Origin: Sciurus carolinensis
Lineage: Eukaryota; Chordata; Mammalia; Rodentia; Sciuridae
DNA: 64,000 bases
Direction of reading: 5' to 3'
Assembly (NCBI RefSeq): GCF_902686445.1
Contig: NW_025920104.1
Span: forward strand, 3,658,001-3,722,000
The translations under genes were made by a program, and so were the position numbers. Under the pieces are notes generated by a model. That model was not told the origin of the DNA, searched no databases, and worked only from the letters and a program-made list of their open reading frames with translations. How positions within the stretch are numbered: the first letter of the stretch is position 1; the number at the start of each line of letters is the position of its first letter. Shown one piece after another: positions 33,826 through 45,490 of the stretch.

Positions 33826-35725
33826 ATGAAAAAGGCCAAGATTTATACAGTAGACAATCAATATTTAAGGAACTAAAGATTAAAAATAACTGGAAAAAAT
33901 TCTATCTATATAATGTTAGCACATCAATTCACAGGAATTGTAATTCTGTCATTTATGATATCCCTAATGAGGTATAAATTTTGAATCCAGTTGCACCTTA
34001 AAATCGGGGCATGCACTTCTTGACACTAGCTGAAGTACACTTCCAGAAGTGCTGTGATTATGACTTATACATTTTGAAGTAGCATAAGGTATGACATGCC
34101 TCTCTGGGTTCAATGAAAATTAGTTTCTATTCTTGTACCTCAGTTTTTAAAATTTATTTTGCTACTTCACCAAGATATTATAGGTAGTCAAGTCTTTACC
34201 ATCTCACTCACTTACCATCTTCTAAATTCTGAATGTGAAGTTAAGCAAGCCATTATCATAGGCATTAGATTATTTTTCCTCTCAAGAAGTATATGGGATC
34301 TTTCAGATACATAGGATATATCTGGAAAAATATTGTACTTGAATTAAAATAACATGATTAGTATCTCATGATAAAATCTGTAAAGCAATCATACTGTAAG
34401 GCAATTTTAAAGCTGAAAACCCAAGAAAAGCTAGTGAATTTGAAGCAGCACAAGATTTAGACTGGTATGTAATCAAATAAAATACATAATTTTACAGCAT
34501 CATTAAAAAACTGTCTAATTAACAGATATGAGAAAAAACTTCAGAGGTAAACTTTCAGCTTCTTTGTCTTCTTTAATGTTCATAACTTGAATCAATACAA
34601 TTACTGAATTATGTTTTTTCATAGTCCTGAAAAGAAAATATCTCATAGCAAATAGTGATTTTTAACCTGCAGATTTTATGAGGATAGCATTAAGTGAATA
34701 AACAGTGGGATAGGGATAACATACATCAATATGAAACGGGACAAAAACATCTCAGGGCTCAAGAATACAGTGAAATTAGGGGAATTGTATAGACAAATTA
34801 TATTTTTACTAAGTTTTATGTAAAATGTGCCAACAGATGCATTAGGGAACCACTATTCAGATATCAGGGAGAAAAACACCTCTTTAGATGAGTTTCCTTT
34901 CATTGTGTAGACATTCACTTCTGTTGAGCAACTCTTTTACTGAGAAAAATAACCTTTCCAGAAAAATAGCACAAGTGAAGATTTGACCATACAGCTCATA
35001 GTTTACATGAAAGCTACATGTCCACATACTTACTAGTTGCAAAAGACATTGAACACTAACTTTTTTTAAAACTAAAATGAGACCTATAGTTTTTTCTCGT
35101 AAAGTGAAAGTAATAGCAGTCTTAGTGGTCAATTTCTAAACTAGGGAGTGAAGTCCCAGTTCTGATATGTAAAAGTAGCATGGAAACTACTCATTCTGTG
35201 AGAAAAGTTCAAAAGACAGGGTCTTAGTTTGTAGATAAAATAAGGTAAATAAAAGAAAAGGATTTACTTGTTTTTGGAACAAAGGACAATTCAAGGGGTT
35301 TGTAGATCTTATAGTGAAAATAAATTACTTGATTCAAATCACTTGGTTCCATTTGTACTAAAAGGCAGTAAGTAGAAGAATTAGAAAAATGAAAATTAAT
35401 TAACAGGAAACTGATACATTTCCTATACTTAATTTATTAGAAATCTGTCTGAAATGGTACTGAAAAAATTCTATAATAGTTTTCAAAATTGGGTATAACT
35501 TAAATACATGAAATACATACAATTTATTCAGTTAGATCAGTTTTGAATAATACATTTAGTTTTGTAACTCACACCTAATTTGTTATTAAGTTCACCAATT
35601 GAATCAAAAATCTGAGTTACTTTTTAATTTGTAGAACTTGTTTTCTTCTTTTTATAATTGTGGTATCACTTTATAACTCATTTTTCCCTGAAAATATTTT
35701 TAAGGTTTAGTTTAAAATTTCTTTA
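33826..35725. other. ASZ1 introns 4-5 region, exon 5 not found
   Basis: I searched by eye for the fourth ankyrin exon (expected to contain a TPIMYAA-type motif) between 32.35 and 38.65 kb and did not find it. Nothing else recognised in this stretch. Confidence 0.45.
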
Positions 35726-35925
35726 GCCAGTTTGGATGGTGCGTATTCAACAGCTGAGACAGTAGGTTGAGACAGGAGGATCACTTCAAAGTCAGCCTCA
35801 GCAATGGCAAGGAACTAATCAACTCAGTGAGACCCTGTCTCTAAATAAAATACAAACTAGGACTGGGATGTGACTCAGTGGTGGAGTGCCCCTTCATTCA
35901 ATTCCCCAGTACCCCCCAATTTTTC
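35726..35925 (+). mobile_element. B1-dID-type SINE, plus strand
   Basis: B1 half ('gagacaggaggatcacttca', 'gtgagaccctgtctctaaat') plus ID half ('gactgggatgtgactcagtg', 'gagtgccccttcattcaatt'). Confidence 0.88.
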
Positions 35926-38189
35926 TTTAATATGATAAACATATCATCTAGATGGAGCACTTCCAATTTCTGTAAGTTTATTTCTGTTAGTAATGTGTAT
36001 GATGCTTCTCATTCATGCCTAGGTGCTAGTCATTAGGTTTAAAATCTGAATGGAGGACTAATTATGAGTTCTAGGCAGTTCCATTAGTGAGAATTTTATA
36101 TATTTTAAAAACATGCTTTGAGTACTGTGGGTCCATGACTCGTGTAAACTTATATTAGGGATTGTGGTTCTCGGCCATTTTGGAGTATACAACATTAAGA
36201 GCTGGATTATTTCTGTTTTATCCTTAACCTGAAGATATAGCCCTTTGAGTCTCAGCTGAATTTGTCTTAAGTATAGCTTATCAAGCTCTATACCTTATGT
36301 AGGCCCAGGGCTGTCAGTTTTGTACCCCCTGATATATAGGCCACACCAAAATGTGGCTCATTTTCCCTTCTGAACTGGTACATGCCATTAGGGAAAAAAC
36401 AAAGGTGAATGCACACTTTATGTCTCTGACTTTTTGCTATCTAGATTTTGCTTCCTTGGTATCTTAGTTCTATAGTTTTTAAGAAATTGAAATTTGTTTT
36501 CATTCAGTTCTTTTATATGCTTTAAATTTTTGGTCTGAGTTTTGTTCTAACTTACTATTTATTACTAGAAAAAAATTCAATATTTTGGACGTTTTTGAAT
36601 TATTTATTTGTTCATAATTATTTTGTCTGTGTCAGCTCTGTTGTTTGTTTTCCATGGAGCTTTTCTTTCAAATTTTATTTAAAATCTCATTGGAAATAAC
36701 ATTAATTTATTATTTCATGATAGACTTTCCATAATTAGTACATAGGAATCTAGCTTGTTCTTTTAATAGTATTTTCTTTTATTACTTTCATTGTCCCCCC
36801 TTTGGGACTAATAGTAAAAAGCTGGCAACTTGTAATCTATTTTTAAGTATAACTATCTAGAACACAAATCATATCTTTTGTTTTTCTTAGATCTTTCTGT
36901 AGAAGATACTTAGCGCAGTGTACTGTTTCAAGCCAATATGGCAATTTACTGGTTTATTTATTTTGGCTTTAGAATTTTTCTTTGAGGGGGTTATGTTTTT
37001 TGTTTTTAAGTTAAATTTTAGTTGAATATTTTCTGTATACCAAGCCCCATGTTAATTGTTTTTAAATACTGTCTAAACAATTCTTGTAACTCAGGGGTAG
37101 AAGTTATTTGAACAGAACAGAAACTGTGTGCTAAAATATGTAAGTGCCTTTGAATGTAACAGAAATGTGATGAGAATATTTACAAATAATTTAATCGAAA
37201 CAGTATCTGGCAGTAGAATGTACTTACATTTTCCATCATTTTTACCTATATTTAGGAGATTTCAACACAAAACACTTAAACAGCATGACTTTTCTAATTG
37301 TTGCAAAACACATATTTGTGTCAAATTGCCTATATCTGAGTATTTTGTTTTTACTGTCTTCTTCTGTAAATTTTAGTAGATAGTGGAATATTTTGTAAAC
37401 TTGAGTATTTGTAAATATTCAAATTTAAATATTTGTAAATTGTAGTGGGTAGTTGAGTATTTAAAAGTCCACAAACTGGAAAGGGAAGTATTGCACAGAA
37501 AAATGTTTTCACTTAATTTAGCTTAATTATTTTTAGACCTGAAAACAAAGTGGTCTTGATTAAGTTTTTTGGGACTTGACATTTATGATGTGGTGTGAAC
37601 TTACTATTTATTTTCTTTTTATATTTATAATGCAATAAAAATGGTATTATATGTTAAAATCAAGCAGGCCTGTACTAGATTATTGAATACACAAAATAGT
37701 TTGAAACACATCTTGAATGAAGTTGGCATTCTTCTTGTTAAGAGTAATAATAAAACTGGAAATATTGTGTGTAATTAACATCTATTTTTTGTGAGGGTCT
37801 TTTTTTTTCTTGCTCACTGAAACTTTTTTGTGTCTTATAAAAATAATCGGTTTTTTTACATTTAGAAGACAGTTTTTCTAGCACAGGTGTTTGTTATTTT
37901 CAGATTGTTCAGACATGAGATAATGGGTTTGTAAAACATTATGACATTTAAATTTCAATAACCTTTATTATCATTGATAAGATAGCACATGTTAAAATGA
38001 TGCCCAAGGTTTTGACCTAATAGCTGTTTGTTTGTTACCTTGTTGAATGTTATTGCTTGTTTTAAGAAACAGAAGATGCCTTGGGGAAAATGTTCCTTGA
38101 TTTCTTAATATATACATTTGGTTGCAAATGTCACTACAGCAGTTTGGTAGATTTACAGTATTGGCTTTCAATACTAACTTGTTTTCTGG
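35926..38189. other. ASZ1 intron, no feature seen
   Basis: AT-rich DNA. No exon, gene or recognised repeat. Confidence 0.45.
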
Positions 38190-38463
38190 TTTTTAAATTT
38201 ATTTATTTTGATTCATTGTACACAAATGGGGTACAACTGTTGTTTCTCTGGTTGTACACAAAGTAGAGTCTCACCATTTGTGTAATCATACATATACATA
38301 GGATAATGATGTTTCTCTCAGTCTGTTATTTTTTCTACCCCCACCCATCTTTTTCCTCTGTACAATGATTCCTTACTCATTAAAAGAACTCAAAAAACTT
38401 TACATCAAGAATACAAATAACAAAGTCAATAAAAGGGCAAAGGAAATGAGCAGACAATTATAG
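38190..38463. mobile_element. Twin-primed (internally inverted) L1 fragment
   Basis: The left part (about 38190-38372) is an L1 3' UTR in minus orientation (TGTACACAAATGGGGTACAA, GTGTAATCATACATATACAT). The right part (about 38382-38463) is an ORF2 piece in plus orientation (AAAGAACTCAAAAAACTTTA, then 'catcaagaatacaaataac'). Head-inverted structure of this kind is the known product of twin priming. Confidence 0.8.
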
Positions 38464-38648
38464 CATGGGAAGTATGTTACATTACAATATGAGAAATATG
38501 TTTATATTGTTAAATGAAGAGGTTGCATCATTCTATAAATTAACCATTTTCTCTTTTTTAATGTGCCATTAACACTGTTGAAAACAATTCCTATCTGTCT
38601 CATGTGCACTCCTTCTCTTTAAGAAATCCTCTTTTCCTCCCCTTATAG

Positions 38649-38782
38649 GCTTTACCATGGGCAGCACGTCAAGATCATAAAATGTAGTTTTGAAGTTGCT
38701 TGAACTTGGAGCTAATAAAATGCTACAAACCAAAGATGGAAAGACACCAAGTGAGATTGCAAAAAGAAACAAACATCTTGAG
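38649..38782 (+). pseudogene. ASZ1: ASZ1 exon 6 remnant: 1-base deletion, TAG
   Basis: Reads [12 protein letters not shown] and then a TAG at 38685-38687. Downstream, in the shifted frame, it reads [20 protein letters not shown] and continues [14 protein letters not shown], the ankyrin-SAM linker region of ASZ1. A run of four A (38679-38682) in place of the expected five gives the frameshift. The left edge also looks altered: TATAGGCT stands where TATACAGCT would be expected, so the acceptor may be secondary. Donor GAG|GTATCA is plausible. Confidence 0.88.
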
Positions 38783-39631
38783 GTATCATCAATATGTTAA
38801 ACTAATTTTTCTGTGGTATATCATATTATCTTATATAGAAATTTTATGTTATTTTGTTGGAATTCACAAGTGTAATAATAGTTTTTTCAGCTATTAAAAG
38901 TATAAATATATTTTTCTCCACCTGATATTTTTCTAGTAATTTTTCATCTACTAAATCAAAGACATTTATAGTGTGATAAGTTATATAAAAGTATAAGAGT
39001 CTTCTTCTGTTGCTGATTATAAAATTGGAGTACACTAATATTATAAACTGGTATAGATTTTTAACAATTAACTTATGTATTGAGACAGTAAAGTGTCAAC
39101 ATTTGAAGACATACTTAAAACATTGTTGTATAATTTAAAGTTTTAGATGTTAGATAATTTAAAAGTTAAATCCTTTAAGCAACATTTATTCCTATATGTA
39201 TGACAAGGTATGTGGTAAAGTGATAACATAATTGGGTATATGATCTGCTGTCATTCAGATTTTAAAGCTGAATGATAAATATTTGCCACATATCAAATTA
39301 TTTTATGAATACAAATTTTGGTGTGAATACTAAACTTTTAATCAGTGAATCAGTGACCTGTTCTTTCTAAGCATGAGTCAAATACAGTACCATTGTAAAA
39401 TTATTAAGTTCAAGAGTTCATAACACTGAGGTTCTGAATTTTACAGTTTGTGAAATTCCACAAGCTCTATCATACAACTGTCAGACCATGCCACTTATAC
39501 TGCACATAAAATAACTTCACTAAATTTTGAGCAATCTAATAAACACAATATCATTTTCCAAATAATATGTACATTTCCAAAATTATTCTAGAATAGAGAC
39601 TAATCACTAAAGTCTTGTAAAATTTCAAAAA
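38783..39631. other. ASZ1 intron 6, left part
   Basis: AT-rich, no feature recognised. Confidence 0.45.
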
Positions 39632-39843
39632 GAAATCTGGGTGTGGTGGTGTATGCCTGTAATTCCAGCAGCTCCAGAGGCTGAGACAGTAGAATCTCCA
39701 GTTGAAAGTCAGCCCCAGGAGATTATCAAGGCACTTAGAAATTCAGAGAGACCTTGTCTCTAAATAAAATATAAAACATACTGGGGATGTGGCTCAGTAG
39801 TTATACACCCATGGGTTCAATCCCTAGAAAAGCAAAAACATTT
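39632..39843 (+). mobile_element. B1-dID-type SINE, plus strand
   Basis: Good composite SINE: GGTGTGGTGGTGTATGCCTG, 'agagaccttgtctctaaata', 'ctggggatgtggctcagtag', 'gggttcaatccctagaaaag'. A short A-rich end. Confidence 0.92.
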
Positions 39844-40471
39844 TTTTGCATTATTTCTTCTAACCATTGCAAATTTGGAAACTAAAATGTAGTACATTAT
39901 TAAATTTTGGAAAGATGACACTGAATTTGATATAATAAATTTATGAGCATCAAAGGTTGTATTGAATCATAAATCATTTCTTATAATAAAATTTGATCTT
40001 ATATTTTGAATGATTACATGACATAGCCTTGACTTTGTAAGAAATTAGCTTGTAAAACTAACAAATTTTACCATATTGCTTTGAGTTATATAGTTGAGAT
40101 TTGTATACATTTAAGCAAGTTTATTGCTTCTTTCCCTCTTAGCAATGTATTTCTGTTACTACATTTAACTTGATTTTCTGAGTCACTTATCAAAATGGCA
40201 TTTTAATTTTGTATTATATATTACTAAAAATGCTACTCTAATTTTACTCTTTTGAATTAGTTATACACTTCTGCTTATTTTATATCAAGGAAGAATTTAT
40301 TTGGGTTTATAAAAGTCATTCTCAGAGTAACAGGTCATGAATATTCTGTCCCTTATACCTTGCTAAATTTTTATTTTCCAGTTGAAAAATAATCATGTTA
40401 TTTCTTTTTAAGTGCCCTTAACAGTATATAAAAATACTTACTATATTTGGCTAATTTCTGAAACTTTTCAG
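39844..40471. other. ASZ1 intron 6, right part
   Basis: No feature recognised until the acceptor AACTTTTCAG at 40471. Confidence 0.5.
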
Positions 40472-40596
40472 ATCTTCAACTTTCTTTCTTTGACTTTAAA
40501 TCCATTGGAAGGAAAGCTTCAAGAGCTAACTAAAGAAGAGACTATTTGTAAACACTTGATAGCATATTCTGATAAAGGAAAAGATCACATATTTGG
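40472..40596 (+). pseudogene. ASZ1: ASZ1 exon 7, frame intact
   Basis: Reads [20 protein letters not shown], then [20 protein letters not shown] and F. This is the segment between the ankyrin repeats and the SAM domain. It is 125 bases, phase 0 in and phase 2 out, with a clean acceptor and donor GG|GTAACA. No lesion is seen in this exon. Confidence 0.93.
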
Positions 40597-41422
40597 GTAA
40601 CATATTTTAGTTCAAAAGAATTCCTGTAAATAAGTTAAAAATTCATGCTTTTACTACTTATTCTAAATATAATGATGTATTTAAGATATATGATATTTTA
40701 TACTTTGACAAGCATTTTTAAATATCACTTAAAATATCTGGGTTTTAGGTTCATTGGTCTCCATAATTTTAGAGGGTTTTTTTATGTGTACCAATATTAA
40801 TCATAACAACTTTGACTTTAAATGTAAACTTAGTAAAATGTATTTGAAGGGAGTCACCATCTGCATTACTATTCAAACTATATTATCCCTTGCTTTCTGG
40901 GTATTATAGGCACATTACTCATTGTTTAAGCAAAAACTAAAAATATTTTTTCCTGAGCACTATTGTTCAGTATGCAATTATAAACCATTCTCTACCCCAT
41001 ATAAAGTTGTTCATTAATTCTTACTTATCACAATTAAAGAGAATTTTGCATGCAGATCTTTTACAAGATATATATGTTAGTGAGTATCTTCATTCTCATG
41101 AAAGTTGAGCTACACTTTGCTATCATCCATATCCTGTGATATCATTCCTTAGGAAATCTTGCTTTGAGTTGAGAGGATGGCTCAGTGGTTTTCTTTGCTT
41201 AGCATTTACAAAGGCCTGGATTCTGTTCCAACCCAGGTGGATGAGAAAAGAATTAACACTTGCTCAATCCTTGATACAGCATCAAATCTGGAGTGTACAT
41301 TTACAAATATATTCTATATAAATTTGTTCTTACTTTTCTAATTTTTTGAAATATAAGTAAATATTTATTATTTTTACCTTGATAGTCTGTTCTGAAGTTG
41401 ACATTGCTATTAGTATGTATAG
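40597..41422. other. ASZ1 intron 7
   Basis: AT-rich intron holding an ID-like relic at about 41165-41245; otherwise empty. Confidence 0.5.
41165..41245 (+). repeat. ID-like tRNA-derived SINE relic
   Basis: 'gagttgagaggatggctcag' then 'tggttttctttgcttagcat' resembles the tRNA-like head of an ID or related SINE, with a weak B box. Confidence 0.45.
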
Positions 41423-41498
41423 TTCATACACAGCATTTGGAGATCTGGAAATATTTTTACATAGTCTTGGACTGGAACATATGACAGACTTACTGAAG
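41423..41498 (+). pseudogene. ASZ1: ASZ1 exon 8, frame intact (SAM domain start)
   Basis: With two bases carried over it reads [20 protein letters not shown], then TDLLK. This is the first part of the SAM domain. 76 bases, acceptor TATAG, donor AAG|GTGAGA. No lesion is seen. Confidence 0.93.
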
Positions 41499-42637
41499 GT
41501 GAGATTTATATTACTTTATTTGTTGGTTAACACAACATTAAATTTTAATTCATAAAGATGCCTATGAATGAATGCTGTACATTTTCTGCATAATTTGTAA
41601 TACATCCCATCTGAAAATTGTAATAAATATCGCCAAATTTTATTATTATATTTACATAAAGTATAAGCTAGTTGAATTTAAAAACTTTTGCCAACAGTCC
41701 AATGCCTCTGTAAATAAAGCCATTTGTTTTTGCAGCTGCTGATCTTCTTGTATATAATAGTAGAAGCATGATTTTAAACCAAAGATGACATAAGATTCTT
41801 CCTCTGATTTTTGACCAAAATATGTTACTTAAACATTTTTTTCCTTAAAGACAATAATAGGTAATGTAAGGTTGTCTTGAATATTAAATTATACCCATAT
41901 GCCAAGCTTTGCCTAGGTACTTTAAGCATACATTTTGAATTTGAGTAGATGAGAATTATGAGATATTATGAGAATTATGAAATAATAAATTAGTACTTAA
42001 AACAGAACCCCCTTAGGATTATGGACATTTTGTTCAGTTGTTTTAGAGTTGGGTCTTTTTTGGGGTGGCACCAGGGATTGAACTCAGGAACACTCAACCA
42101 CTGAGCCACATCCCCAACCCTATTTTGTATTTTATTTAGAGACAGGGTCTCACTGAGTTGCTTAGCACCTCACTTTTGCTGAGGTTGGCTTTGAACTCTT
42201 CCTGCCTCAGTCTCCTGAGCCACTGGGATTAGAAGCATATGCCAACATGCCTGACTAGAGGTGGGTTTTATAGTACAATTTTGAAACTGTTTCAAAATTT
42301 TGAAACTATTTTTCTATTTGGAGTAATCTTCAGCATAAATATAATTTCTATCCAATTTTATAGAAATGTTTTCATGTCATGTAAGCAAAATTGTAATTTG
42401 AAAGTCATCATGTTATTTGAATCTGGAAAACTAATTATATTTATACTTTTTGAGGTGAGTATATATTATCTACTCAGTAGTGTAGTGCTCTATCTATCCC
42501 CTCTGGAAAGTTGGAAGTTGTTTAAGAGTGCAGCAGTTCACTATCTTATGTACACTTAACTACTTCACTTTGTACTATTTATATTGAAAGGTAATAGAGG
42601 TTTTTTTTTGTTTTGTTTTGTTTTACATTTTCTACAG
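41499..42637. other. ASZ1 intron 8
   Basis: Contains one minus-strand SINE (42053-42260). The 106-codon open frame at 42239-42559 begins in the SINE and is not a gene. Confidence 0.5.
42053..42260 (-). mobile_element. B1-dID-type SINE, minus strand
   Basis: 'gcaccagggattgaactcag', 'cactgagccacatccccaac', 'agagacagggtctcactgag', 'cctgagccactgggattaga': well preserved reverse complement of the composite SINE. Confidence 0.92.
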
Positions 42638-42694
42638 GAAAGGGATATAACTTTAAGACACCTTTTGACCATGAAAAAAGATGAATTTGCAAAG
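42638..42694 (+). pseudogene. ASZ1: ASZ1 exon 9: frame open, donor shifted
   Basis: Reads ERDITLRHLLTMKKDEFAK, the second SAM helix segment, after a strong acceptor TTTTCTACAG. Exon 10 needs phase 0, so the exon should end after AAG (42694). The next bases are GGTAGT: the GT dinucleotide lies one base further on (42696-42697). Using it adds one base and breaks the frame. Whether this is a small insertion or a substitution is inference. Confidence 0.85.
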
Positions 42695-43715
42695 GGTAGT
42701 ATCATTTTCAAGAACTCTAGTTATACTAATTTTTTTTAAATTGGAACTTCTTTTATTTTCTATTTCAGTAATTCTATGGTTACAAACTGATTGATATTTT
42801 ATTAGGTTCTTGATTAAATATGATTATGAAAATTTATTAAAAAATCTGATTACAGTATTGAGTTACTTTAAAAGTATTTAAAGACATAAGTTTTGGTTTT
42901 GTTCCTTCAGGTGGTCATGATATCTCAATTAAAGCCAGTACTTCATTTCCAAATGTGAAATAGATTTGCAAAACAGACTTCTTAGAAAAAAGAGGTGCTC
43001 TTTTAAATGTATGTGGATATAAGTATGTGTCTTCCAAATAGTACCACTATTGTTATTTTCTCAAAGCTGTCAGGATATTATTTTGTTCACATATGAATAC
43101 ACAACCAGTGGAATCCAAATCATATACAACCACAAGAATGGGATTCTAATTAGGATAAGTTATACTCCATGTATGTACAATATGTCAAAATATTGTCTAC
43201 TGTCATGTATACCTAAAAAGAACAAATGCAAAGTCATGATTAATATTACTAACAATTAAAAAGTAGTGAGAAATATTAGAGATATTTTGATAAATACTGT
43301 GTAAAAAAGCAATGAATTTTGTTATCTAAACACATGAGAAACTTGAAATTATTATATTCACTAATTTTGATTGAAAACCTGAAATTATTATTAGAATCAC
43401 TAATTTTGATTATTACAGAAATCAAAATAAGCATACTATATCAACTTGTACTCTGTTGTTTTGACTATTATGTCTTAAATCTAGTAATTGGGTTTGAGTG
43501 TCTATCTCAACTATTATATATTGCACAAATATTTTAATAGTGTAGATAGCTTTATCAGTCACATTTATGAGCAAACCATATATTTTAGTATATTATTTTC
43601 TAATATGTCTGTTTTTCAAGATGCAGATTTCAGTAGAAAACCTCTTAATGATTTTGAAGATTAAATTATTCTTGTATAATTATCTTAAAGACACCTTAAA
43701 ATTATTTCTACTTAG
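42695..43715. other. ASZ1 intron 9
   Basis: AT-rich, with an L1 3' fragment at about 43035-43260. The 72-codon frame at 43319-43537 is not gene-like. Confidence 0.5.
43035..43260 (+). mobile_element. Older L1 3' UTR fragment, plus strand
   Basis: CCACAAGAATGGGATTCTAA, 'ttatactccatgtatgtaca', 'actgtcatgtatacctaaaa': the same 3' end, in the other orientation, is at 61690-61860, so this is a dispersed family. Confidence 0.75.
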
Positions 43716-43825
43716 CTTGGGATTACCAGTAATGATCAGCAGAAAATTCTGACTGCTGTTAAAGAACTGGAGGTAGAAGAGAGAAATTTTGGAGACTTAC
43801 CTGAAGTGGCAAAGTTGGAAGTCAG
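43716..43825 (+). pseudogene. ASZ1: ASZ1 exon 10, frame intact (SAM end)
   Basis: Reads [20 protein letters not shown], then [16 protein letters not shown]. This is the C-terminal SAM helix and the following acidic linker. It is 110 bases, phase 0 in and phase 2 out, with acceptor CTTAG and donor AG|GTAAAG. No lesion is seen. Confidence 0.92.
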
Positions 43826-44379
43826 GTAAAGTTAACTTATCAATTTATATTAATATTATGTAGAATCAACTGTTCTTGTTTAGTTTAACATTGGTAATGT
43901 CTGTCATTTGATTTTATTATATTATTTTCTCAAGAAAAGAGATTTCAAAATATTCTTTGTTCAAAAATCCGATACCCTTTGTAAAGTCAATTTTTATAGT
44001 TATTTTACTAAGAAGCAAACCAGCGTACCATCTTAACCCCCTTTGAAACATTAATGTTTTATTTTTTATTGCATCTTGTTAAATCAGACTATAAAAGATA
44101 TACCATGCTTTTCCTAGTACAGTTCTTACACTGTTTAAATCATTTTAAATGTCAAACAAAAAAATTACAGTAGTAATATTTTCTCTTAATAAGAAAGCAT
44201 TTCTCATATGATCTTGGATATATTTTTAGCCTTTATTATGTGAGATATTATGTTATCAAGATAAAAATTTTATTTCCAATAATATAAAGTTGTTAAACAC
44301 TGATTACTAATAATCCAAAGTCTATTTGATTTTATTAATAAATTATAGAGAATTGAATGTTTTTTTAACTTTTTATTTT
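43826..44379. other. ASZ1 intron 10, left part
   Basis: AT-rich; no feature recognised. Confidence 0.45.
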
Positions 44380-45205
44380 AAAATAATTGTAGATTCAAAT
44401 ATTTCAAAGATAAAAAGGTAGGTCCCATGCATTCTTCACACCGTTTGATCCAATGTTCTTATCTTACTTACCTGTAGTATAATATCCAAACCTGACAATC
44501 TGGAGAGCTTATTTGTATCTTAACAGTTATGCATGCATTTATTAGTGTGTGTATATTTAAGTATGTAATTATATCATGTATAGTTCATTTACCCACTGTC
44601 AACACTTACAATATTCCTGTACTACTGGCTTCCTTATCCAACCCCATTATTGCCATACTCATCCCTTTCCCATTTTAACACCTAGCAAACAATAATTTGT
44701 TCTTCATCTTTATAATATTATTTCATGAATGTTTTATAAATAGAATTATGCAGTAAATGTCTTTTAGAAATTGACTTTTTGTGATCATTGTTAATTTCAT
44801 TCAATGTTGTTGCATGTATCAGTAAAATACTTTATTCCTTTTTGTGGATGAGTATATTTTAACCATATTTTAATCATTTACCCTTTGAGGGATATTTAAG
44901 AAGATTTTAATATCTGACTGTTCCAAATTAAACTGCTGTGAATAAGATTCATTTCTAAAGTAAGTTTTCATTTCTCTTGGTAAAATGTTCAGGAGAACAT
45001 TTTAAAGGTTGCATGGGAGCTACACTTTAGTTGTTTTGTTTTTATTAACTAGTCCTCTTTTTTCCAAAATGTCAGTATTGTCTTATTTTTATCCAACTAT
45101 ATATTAGCGATCCAGTTTCTCTACATACTCATCAGCATTTGGTGTAAGCACTAATTATTTTTAGCCATTTCTACAGGTGCATAGTGATGGATCATTGTGA
45201 ATTTT
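44380..45205 (-). mobile_element. Ancient L1 3' part, minus strand, split by a young L1
   Basis: Reverse-strand old L1 phrases: 'aataattgtagattcaaat', 'ctctacatactcatcagcat', 'gtgcatagtgatggatcatt'. The young L1 at 45206-51487 follows directly, and further old L1 sequence of the same orientation continues beyond it. Confidence 0.7.
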
Positions 45206-45400
45206 TTTTTATTATTATTGTATACAAATGGGATACATGTTGTTTCTCTATTTGTACATGGAGTCAAGGCATACCATTTGTGTAATCATACTTTTACAGA
45301 GGGCAATGATGTTTGATTCATTATTTTTCCCTTCCCCCCACCCCTCCCACCCCTCTTTTCCCTCTATACAGTCCTTCATTCCTTCATTCTTACCACACTC

Positions 45401-45443
45401 CTATCCCTAACCCTAAACCTAACCCTAAACCTAATGCTAGCCC
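45401..45443 (-). repeat. CCCTAA-like tract in L1 3' UTR
   Basis: Five to six irregular CCCTAA or CCTAAA units. They correspond to the TTAGGG-like tract of the sister L1 copies read on the other strand. Confidence 0.9.
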
Positions 45444-45490
45444 CTCCCAACCCCCAATATATATCCTCATCCACTTATCAGTGAGATCAT

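Noticed and set aside
45401..45443. CCCTAA units as an interstitial telomere
   Set aside because: The tract sits at the same place in all four young L1 3' UTRs, so it is part of the element.
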